Positions 15,050 through 19,367 of a DNA stretch of 19,367 nt are shown piece by piece (the stretch's first letter is position 1; the number at the start of each line of letters is the position of its first letter). The stretch is from an uncultured Desulfobacterales bacterium (lineage in GTDB: Bacteria; Desulfobacterota; Desulfobacteria; Desulfobacterales; JAFDCJ01). The notes below the pieces were generated by a model. The model did not search any database. It was not told the origin of the DNA and was given only the letters and a program-made list of their open reading frames with translations. The stretch is taken from assembly GCA_945787595.1 (NCBI GenBank), contig CALZJV010000391.1, forward strand, positions 1 through 19,367, in the 5' to 3' direction. Made by a program: the position numbers and the translations under genes.

Positions 15050-15124
15050 CGACAGGATTTACAGGATTATCAGGATTTTTTTGGTTTAGTATATTTATCC
15101 TGTCCATCCTGTTGATCCTGTCAG
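15050..15124. repeat. Inverted repeat built of 9-bp GACAGGATT units
   Basis: Left arm: GACAGGATT, TACAGGATT, ATCAGGATT (15051-15077). Right arm: ATCCTGTCC, ATCCTGTTG, ATCCTGTCA (15097-15123). The arms are complementary around a T/A-rich loop, so the region can form a large hairpin. It is non-coding and directly followed by copy 2 of the 50-bp repeat at 15131. Confidence 0.8.
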
Positions 15125-15130
15125 AAAATC

Positions 15131-15180
15131 TGCCCCGCAGGGGCCACTTTTTCTAAACCTAGTCTGTGAAAAAGCTTAGT
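15131..15180. repeat. About 50-bp dispersed repeat, copy 2
   Basis: Same order of blocks as 2585-2635: TGCCCCGCAGGGGCCACTTT, a variable centre, then GAAAAAGCTTAGT. The second stem is weaker in this copy because the centre has changed. Confidence 0.75.
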
Positions 15181-15197
15181 AATTTATGGCATATATC

Positions 15198-15227
15198 TTG
15201 ACACTTATCCTATAGATTAGCTATAAG
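15198..15227 (+). promoter_or_regulatory. Strong sigma70-type promoter for the liv genes
   Basis: TTGACA (15198-15203) matches the -35 consensus exactly; TATAAG (15222-15227) matches five of six -10 positions, with an 18-bp spacer. Transcription should start near 15234, giving a leader of about 60 nt before the livG GTG. This is the best promoter by eye in the window. Confidence 0.65.
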
Positions 15228-15295
15228 GTTCTGCTATGAATGCGATACCGGATGCTTTGGCCCTGCAAAAGGTCTTGATATAGACGGAGGGGTTT

Positions 15296-16018
15296 GTGAT
15301 ACTTAAGGCGATTAATGTTACGAAAAAATTCGGTGAGCTAAAAGCGGTCAACGATCTGAGTTTTGAGGTGCAACAAGGGCAGATCTTCGGTATTGCTGGA
15401 CCCAATGGCGCCGGCAAATCGACGGTATACAACCTTATCACCGGTTTTTACAAATACGAGGGCGCCATCGTATTTGAGGATCGCAACATTGCAGGCCTGC
15501 CACCCTACCGTATTGCCAAAGCAGGTATTGCCCGGACCTTTCAGATTCCACAAACTTTTCCCAGTCTGACTGTACAGAAAAGCATCTCCGTAGGTAGCCG
15601 GTTCGGTGCCGCCGGAGGTCTCGATCCGGATTATGTCGATGAGATGATCCGCTTTGTCGATCTTGAGCAGGAACGTTTTCAAGGTACCGGTCTATTGACC
15701 CTATTGGGCAAAAAGAAACTGATGATTGGTGCCTCCCTGGCCACCAAACCCAAAGTTCTGATGCTGGATGAGCCCATGGCCGGCTGCAATGCCACGGAAA
15801 TAAGAAGCCTCATGGAATTAATTGCCAAGATCAACCAGGATCTTGGCATCACGATCATTATCATCGAGCACTTCATGAAGGTGCTCACCGAGCTTACCGA
15901 GAGCCTTTTAATCATTGAGTCCGGACGCAAAGTCTTGCAGGATGAGCCCGCCAAAGTCGTCAACGATCCCAAGGTTATTGAGTGTTATTTAGGTGGCGCT
16001 GATGCTGAACGTGAATAA
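15296..16018 (+). CDS. livG: Liv-type ABC transporter ATP-binding protein (LivG) with degenerate signature motif
   Basis: A 240-residue ABC ATPase of the branched-chain amino acid (HAAT) type. GTG start at 15296 with GGAGG 5 nt upstream. Walker A GPNGAGKS (residues 35-42), Q-loop Gln83, Walker B VLMLDEP (Asp158, Glu159) and the switch His192 (EHF) are intact. The signature segment, normally LSYGQQRRLEIA in LivG, reads LTLLGKKKLMIG (from residue 134), so the conserved Ser and Gly are absent from their usual places. In a heterodimer with a normal LivF partner one degenerate site can be tolerated. It overlaps livF by 17 nt. Substrate unknown: Liv-type systems also carry amides, aromatic acids and other amino compounds. 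Confidence 0.92.
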   Translation: MILKAINVTKKFGELKAVNDLSFEVQQGQIFGIAGPNGAGKSTVYNLITGFYKYEGAIVFEDRNIAGLPPYRIAKAGIARTFQIPQTFPSLTVQKSISVGSRFGAAGGLDPDYVDEMIRFVDLEQERFQGTGLLTLLGKKKLMIGASLATKPKVLMLDEPMAGCNATEIRSLMELIAKINQDLGITIIIIEHFMKVLTELTESLLIIESGRKVLQDEPAKVVNDPKVIECYLGGADAERE

Positions 16019-16706
16019 TTTGAACGCCTATTACGGTGAATCGCATGTCTTAAAGGACGTCTCCATTGCCGTCAAAGAGGGCGAGGTAGTCGTCATGTTG
16101 GGGCCCAACGGCCATGGCAAAAGCACGCTGTTAAAATCCATTTGTGGGTTAGTGGATAAAAAGGAAGGTAAGATCACCTATCAGAATCGAGACATCAATG
16201 GTTTGGTTACTGAAAAGCTCGTCGACCTGGGAGTTATCTACATATCTGAAAACCGGGAACTTTTTCCTTATATGACGGTTTTGGAAAACCTGAAACTGGG
16301 AGCCTATACCAAAAATGCCCGGAGTCATGAAAAGAAAAATCTGGAGCGGGTATTCACTCTTTTCCCCCGGTTGGTGGAACGCCAAAAACAGATCGCTTCC
16401 ACCATGAGCGGCGGCGAGGCCCGGATGCTGGCCGTGGCCAGGGGGTTGATGTCCAACCCGGATTTTTTGTGTATTGATGAGCCCTCCTTAGGTCTTCAAC
16501 CCAGCTTGCGGCATGAGATTTTTTCAACTATCAAGCAGATCAACGAACAGGGTAAAACCGTCCTTTTGGTGGAGCAAAATATCCCTCAAATAGCAGAGCT
16601 GGCGGACAGAATCTATGTCATGGAAGAAGGGCGGATTACCTTTGAGGGAAGCAAAGACGAAGCGCTTGGCAATGAGGATCTGAAGGAGATATTCTTAGGC
16701 ATGTAA
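16002..16706 (+). CDS. livF: Liv-type ABC transporter ATP-binding protein (LivF)
   Basis: A 234-residue ABC ATPase with all canonical motifs: Walker A GPNGHGKST, a Q-loop region replaced by YISENRELFPYMTVLENL as in LivF proteins, the signature MSGGEARMLAVARGL, Walker B FLCIDEPSLGL and the switch His/Gln region LLVEQNI. I chose ATG 16002, which has AGGTGG 5 nt upstream; a GTG at 15993 has no such site. The gene overlaps livG by 17 nt, implying coupled translation. It would pair with LivG beneath the LivH-LivM channel to drive uptake. The next genes start only after about 340 bp of repeat sequence. Confidence 0.93.
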   Translation: MLNVNNLNAYYGESHVLKDVSIAVKEGEVVVMLGPNGHGKSTLLKSICGLVDKKEGKITYQNRDINGLVTEKLVDLGVIYISENRELFPYMTVLENLKLGAYTKNARSHEKKNLERVFTLFPRLVERQKQIASTMSGGEARMLAVARGLMSNPDFLCIDEPSLGLQPSLRHEIFSTIKQINEQGKTVLLVEQNIPQIAELADRIYVMEEGRITFEGSKDEALGNEDLKEIFLGM

Positions 16707-17047
16707 CGATAAGCCATCACAAAAATGTCTTTTGGCCCAATTCCTGAACTTTTACGTTTTTATGTGAAATAACAATATTCAAAAGACAAATAACAAACAA
16801 ATCTCAATGACCAAAATTCGAAATTCCAAACCTTATGATCTTGAAGAGAGGACATTTCAATTCGCTAAAGCAGTAAGCTTTGGACGATTAGCTTTTGGCT
16901 TTTTGTGATTTGGATATTGAAATTTCAAGATTGTTTGTAGTTTGGTAATTGTAATTTGTTATTTCGGATTCATCTGCATTAGGTAAAACAAGACCGGCAT
17001 CCGGGTCGTGCTTTGGCCGGATGTGTCTGGTAAAGGTTCAAACACCT
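16707..17047. repeat. livF-livH spacer holding AT-rich inverted-repeat element, copy 2
   Basis: The element proper runs from about 16766 (GAAATAACA) to 16965 (TGTTATTTC), with a similar flank on to about 16985. The arms carry CAAATAACAAA words on the left and complementary TTTGGTAATTGTAATTTG words on the right. It matches the element at 2366-2556, including the sequence after the right arm. No gene lies here. It splits an otherwise continuous transporter operon. Confidence 0.7.
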
Positions 17048-17950
17048 ATGTTTAGCGAAGATACCATCCTATTATTATATGAGATCACCGACGTAATTAT
17101 CGCCGGGCTATCCACCGGTTCCGTATATGCCCTCATGGCCGTGGGCATGACCCTGGTCTACGGTGTGACCAAGGCTTTTAATTTCGCTTATGGGGATTTT
17201 TTTAACATGGGCGGATATTTTGCCTGGATACTCATTTTCGGAATCGGCTTTCAATTCGGTGGTTACCTGATGATCCTGCTCATTGTGTTGCCGCTGATGT
17301 TCGCTGTAGGGTATGGGTTGGAAAAACTCATGATAGCGCCCTTAAGGAAGCGCGCGGACTGGGAAAACAAGGTCATGATGCTGACCCTGGGACTGGCGCT
17401 TTTTCTAACCAGTTTGTATACGGTGGTCTTCGGTGTTCAAATGAAATCTTTACCTCCCATTCTGGAGGGGACGCTCGAGGTTGGCCAGCTGGTGTTTGGC
17501 TACCAGGACATCATGATTTTTGTGATGTCTCTGGGCGGCATCCTGCTTTTTGGCTGGCTGCTCAACAACACCCGCACCGGCATGGCTGTAAAGGCCGTAG
17601 CCCAGAACCCGATCGGGGCAAAAATTGTGGGTATTCCCAAAGAGCGGATTTTTGCCTCCACCTTTGCCATCTCGACGGTCATGGTGGGCTTCGGCGGAAT
17701 TCTGTTGAGTCAGAAGTGGTTCATCAATCCCATGTCCGGCGGTACCATCATGATCAAGGCCTGGGTGGTCACGGCATTCGGCGGCATGGGCTCCATCCGC
17801 GGCGGTCTTTATGCCGCCTTCATCATCGGCATGATGGAAGCGTTTGTGGGCTGGTTGTTCGGCATGAGCTACGGCATCATAGCACTTTTTATTCTGTTGT
17901 TGGCCACACTGGCACTGCGGCCTCAGGGGCTGATGGGAAAGGGCGATTAA
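17048..17950 (+). CDS. livH: Liv-type ABC transporter permease (LivH)
   Basis: A 300-residue inner-membrane permease of the LivH family. It opens with IIAGLSTGSVYALMAVGMTLVYGVTKAFNFAYGDFFNMGGYFAW, split here into recognisable LivH words GLSTGSVYAL and NFAYGDFFNMGGY, and ends in AFGGMGSIRGGLYAAFIIG and a final hydrophobic helix before PQGLMGKGD. ATG 17048 is preferred, with AAAGG about 11 nt upstream; an ATG nine codons earlier (17021) is possible. It should form the translocation pore with LivM, whose gene begins 4 nt after this stop. The usual partner, a periplasmic binding protein, is not encoded in the window. Confidence 0.93.
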   Translation: MFSEDTILLLYEITDVIIAGLSTGSVYALMAVGMTLVYGVTKAFNFAYGDFFNMGGYFAWILIFGIGFQFGGYLMILLIVLPLMFAVGYGLEKLMIAPLRKRADWENKVMMLTLGLALFLTSLYTVVFGVQMKSLPPILEGTLEVGQLVFGYQDIMIFVMSLGGILLFGWLLNNTRTGMAVKAVAQNPIGAKIVGIPKERIFASTFAISTVMVGFGGILLSQKWFINPMSGGTIMIKAWVVTAFGGMGSIRGGLYAAFIIGMMEAFVGWLFGMSYGIIALFILLLATLALRPQGLMGKGD

Positions 17951-17953
17951 GGT

Positions 17954-18919
17954 ATGCGTTTAAAGCACATGGCGATAATCATTGGCGTTGCCTATGGGAT
18001 CATGGCTGTTTTGCCAATCTTTGTGGGAGACACTAAATTCATCATGAACATCATGATCATGTGTCTCATTTGGGCCGTGGTGGCCTCTTGCTGGGATGTC
18101 ATGATGGGATTTGCCGGCATCTTTTCATTCGGCCAGGTGGCCTTTTTCGTCATGGGTGGCTACTGTTCCGGTATTCTTGCCATCGACTATCATGTGACCC
18201 CGGTGTTGTCCATCCTGATCGCCGGTCTGTTTGCCGCCGGCATGGGCGTTCTTGTGGGACTGCCCTGTCTTAAGCTGGCCGGGCCCTATGTTGCCCTGGT
18301 GACCTTTGGTGTGCATATGGCCTTGCAACCGACCTTAAGGGGTGAAATCGGCCTCGCGCTGGGCTCCGGTGGTTCCGTTGGCCTTCTGACCATTCCCCCC
18401 ATCAGCATTTTCGGCTATAACTTCAGTTCAGCTAACATCGTGCCCACATTTTATTTAACACTTTTCATATCCCTCGGCTGCGCACTGATCATTATGTTTG
18501 TGATTAAATCATACTGGGGCGTTGCCTTTCTGGCGCTTAAAGATTCCCAGGACTTCGCCATGAGCCTGGGCATCAGTGCCTATAAATATAAACTGATGGT
18601 CTTTGCCCTGACCTCTTTTTTAACCGGTATCATCGGCGGATTTTACGGCCATTTCTACGGCGTGCTCTCTTTTCGCATGCTCGATCTGGACCTGTTCAGT
18701 ATACTGATGGTCATGATGTTGGTGGGTGGCCTGGGCCATTTCCCAGGCTCCATCATAGGTGCTTTTCTGGTGGTCGCCGGTAGTGAACTGATGGCGCCAT
18801 TGGGCGCCTACCGGGCCGTGACCATGGGTGCATTGGTGGTAATTCTGGTGTTGGCGCTTCCCAACGGCATTATGGGACTTTTTCTAAAACGCTCGGCAAG
18901 TCCTGAAGGGGCCGGTTGA
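17954..18919 (+). CDS. livM: Liv-type ABC transporter permease (LivM)
   Basis: A 321-residue inner-membrane permease of the LivM family, following livH by 3 nt with AAGG just before the ATG. Typical LivM wording: DVMMGFAGIFSFGQVAFFVMGGY in the first third, LAGPYVALVTFGVHMAL, then the cytoplasmic coupling loop around WGVAFLALKDSQDFAMSLGISAYKYKL, and GGLGHFPGSIIGAFLVV near the C-terminus. Length and order fit the family. It pairs with LivH and contacts the LivG/LivF ATPases through the coupling loop. A weak GCGGGC/GCCCGC inverted repeat lies just downstream (18921-18945). Confidence 0.93.
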   Translation: MRLKHMAIIIGVAYGIMAVLPIFVGDTKFIMNIMIMCLIWAVVASCWDVMMGFAGIFSFGQVAFFVMGGYCSGILAIDYHVTPVLSILIAGLFAAGMGVLVGLPCLKLAGPYVALVTFGVHMALQPTLRGEIGLALGSGGSVGLLTIPPISIFGYNFSSANIVPTFYLTLFISLGCALIIMFVIKSYWGVAFLALKDSQDFAMSLGISAYKYKLMVFALTSFLTGIIGGFYGHFYGVLSFRMLDLDLFSILMVMMLVGGLGHFPGSIIGAFLVVAGSELMAPLGAYRAVTMGALVVILVLALPNGIMGLFLKRSASPEGAG

Positions 18920-19039
18920 TGCGGGCGCATTTGAAAATAGCCCGCAAGAGGACTGGCGGCGGCATTCGCACGAGTGTTTGATTGTTTCGACCAACGGGTA
19001 TTCAGTAAAGATCCGGGTCCAGAGGGCCCGGCTTTGGTC

Positions 19040-19084
19040 CACCCCGGCTTCCGGCTCGTAGAACCTACAGCGCGGAGAGAGGGG
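19040..19084. repeat. 45-bp dispersed repeat, copy 2
   Basis: Direct-orientation match to 1053-1097, with seven mismatches by eye. It includes a small inverted repeat CGTAG-AAC-CTACAG. Confidence 0.75.
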
Positions 19085-19314
19085 TGATATGGGTGACAAC
19101 CTTTACAAGCAGTGTTCAGGTTTCGGGTGTCAGGTTTCAGCAACCGAATTCGACCAGCTGTGTCGGATTCGCTCATGAAATGGACTTTCTTTCACCGGTG
19201 TTGGCCTTCAGTTGCAACTAAATCAGGGGTCAGGTTGCCGGTTTCGGTATTTACTTGTATGAAACTTCATTATGCAAGTATGAGATTCCGCCTGGCCGGA
19301 ACAGCGAACAGATT

Positions 19315-19363
19315 GAACGTCGAACATCGAACGTCCAACATCGAACGTTGAATATTGATGACG
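19315..19363. repeat. Heptanucleotide array, GAACGTC-type, 7 units
   Basis: GAACGTC, GAACATC, GAACGTC, CAACATC, GAACGTT, GAATATT, GATGACG in uninterrupted 7-bp register, decaying towards the end. Peptides read through it (TSNIER-like) are artefacts. Confidence 0.85.
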
Positions 19364-19367
19364 CTAC

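Larger units (their letters stand above)
18920..19367. other. Repeat-rich intergenic end of the window, no gene seen
   Basis: It contains GCGGGC-N13-GCCCGC (18921-18945) as a weak terminator candidate, copy 2 of the 45-bp repeat (19040-19084), heptads AGTGTTC, AGGTTTC, GGGTGTC, AGGTTTC (19111-19138), more at 19225-19245, the 18-nt CTTGTATGAAACTTCATT word (19254-19271), and a GAACGTC/GAACATC array at 19315-19363. Open frames here are low-complexity and are rejected. Confidence 0.7.

Noticed and set aside
15236..15283. 15-codon frame MNAIPDALALQKVLI before livG, rich in Leu, Ile and Val, considered as an attenuation leader peptide
   Set aside because: The predicted transcription start lies only a base or two before its ATG, and no attenuator hairpins follow before livG.

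Overview
The window looks like chromosomal DNA of an anaerobic Desulfobacterota-type bacterium, probably a relative of the Desulfobacterales sulfate reducers. This is inferred from gene content (crotonase plus family III acyl-CoA enzyme, FMN glutamate-synthase-like protein with an N-terminal Cys motif, PiT plus DUF47, a Liv-type ABC transporter) and from the style of its intergenic repeats. No 16S or other taxonomic marker is present, so the placement is tentative.

Layout. 1-627 (minus): N-terminal part of a Ser/Thr kinase of the large multidomain type, cut by the window edge. 628-1407: AT-rich spacer followed by degenerate heptanucleotide arrays. 1408-2313 (minus): RarD-like EamA permease. 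2314-2805: an inverted-repeat element, another dispersed repeat and a candidate promoter. 2806-4762 (plus): a two-gene acyl-CoA unit, a crotonase with the dienoyl-CoA isomerase acidic triad and then a CaiB/BaiF protein with the alpha-methylacyl-CoA racemase triad. 5093-7042 (minus): PiT permease followed by its DUF47/PhoU-like partner. 7137-7336: a MITE-like inverted repeat directly upstream of the permease. 7374-8726 (minus): a glutamate dehydrogenase homologue that has lost key catalytic residues. 9141-10724 (minus): a stand-alone glutamate-synthase FMN-domain protein. 11494-11841 (plus): a small unknown protein. 11924-13297 (minus) and 13467-14834 (plus): two divergently transcribed, clearly paralogous class III PLP enzymes. 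15296-18919 (plus): livG, livF, livH and livM, with no substrate-binding protein and with a repeat element between the ATPase and permease pairs. 18920-19367: more repeats.

How the genes may work together. The GDH-like and GltS-like genes, the two aminotransferase-fold enzymes and the Liv transporter suggest a region concerned with nitrogen and amino-compound metabolism. This is inference from adjacency only. The acyl-CoA pair fits processing of unsaturated or methyl-branched acyl-CoAs.

Most notable: (1) the GDH homologue keeps its Rossmann dinucleotide motif but has Q and G where the catalytic Lys and Asp of GDHs sit, plus further substitutions in conserved motifs; (2) the intergenic space contains many arrays with 7-bp periodicity built from several unrelated heptamers, three of them next to a shared CTTGTATGAAAC word, recalling the heptanucleotide STRR repeats of cyanobacteria; (3) several large inverted repeats sit in gene leaders, one apparently where the start of the PiT gene should be. 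No tRNA, rRNA, CRISPR array or transposase gene was seen.
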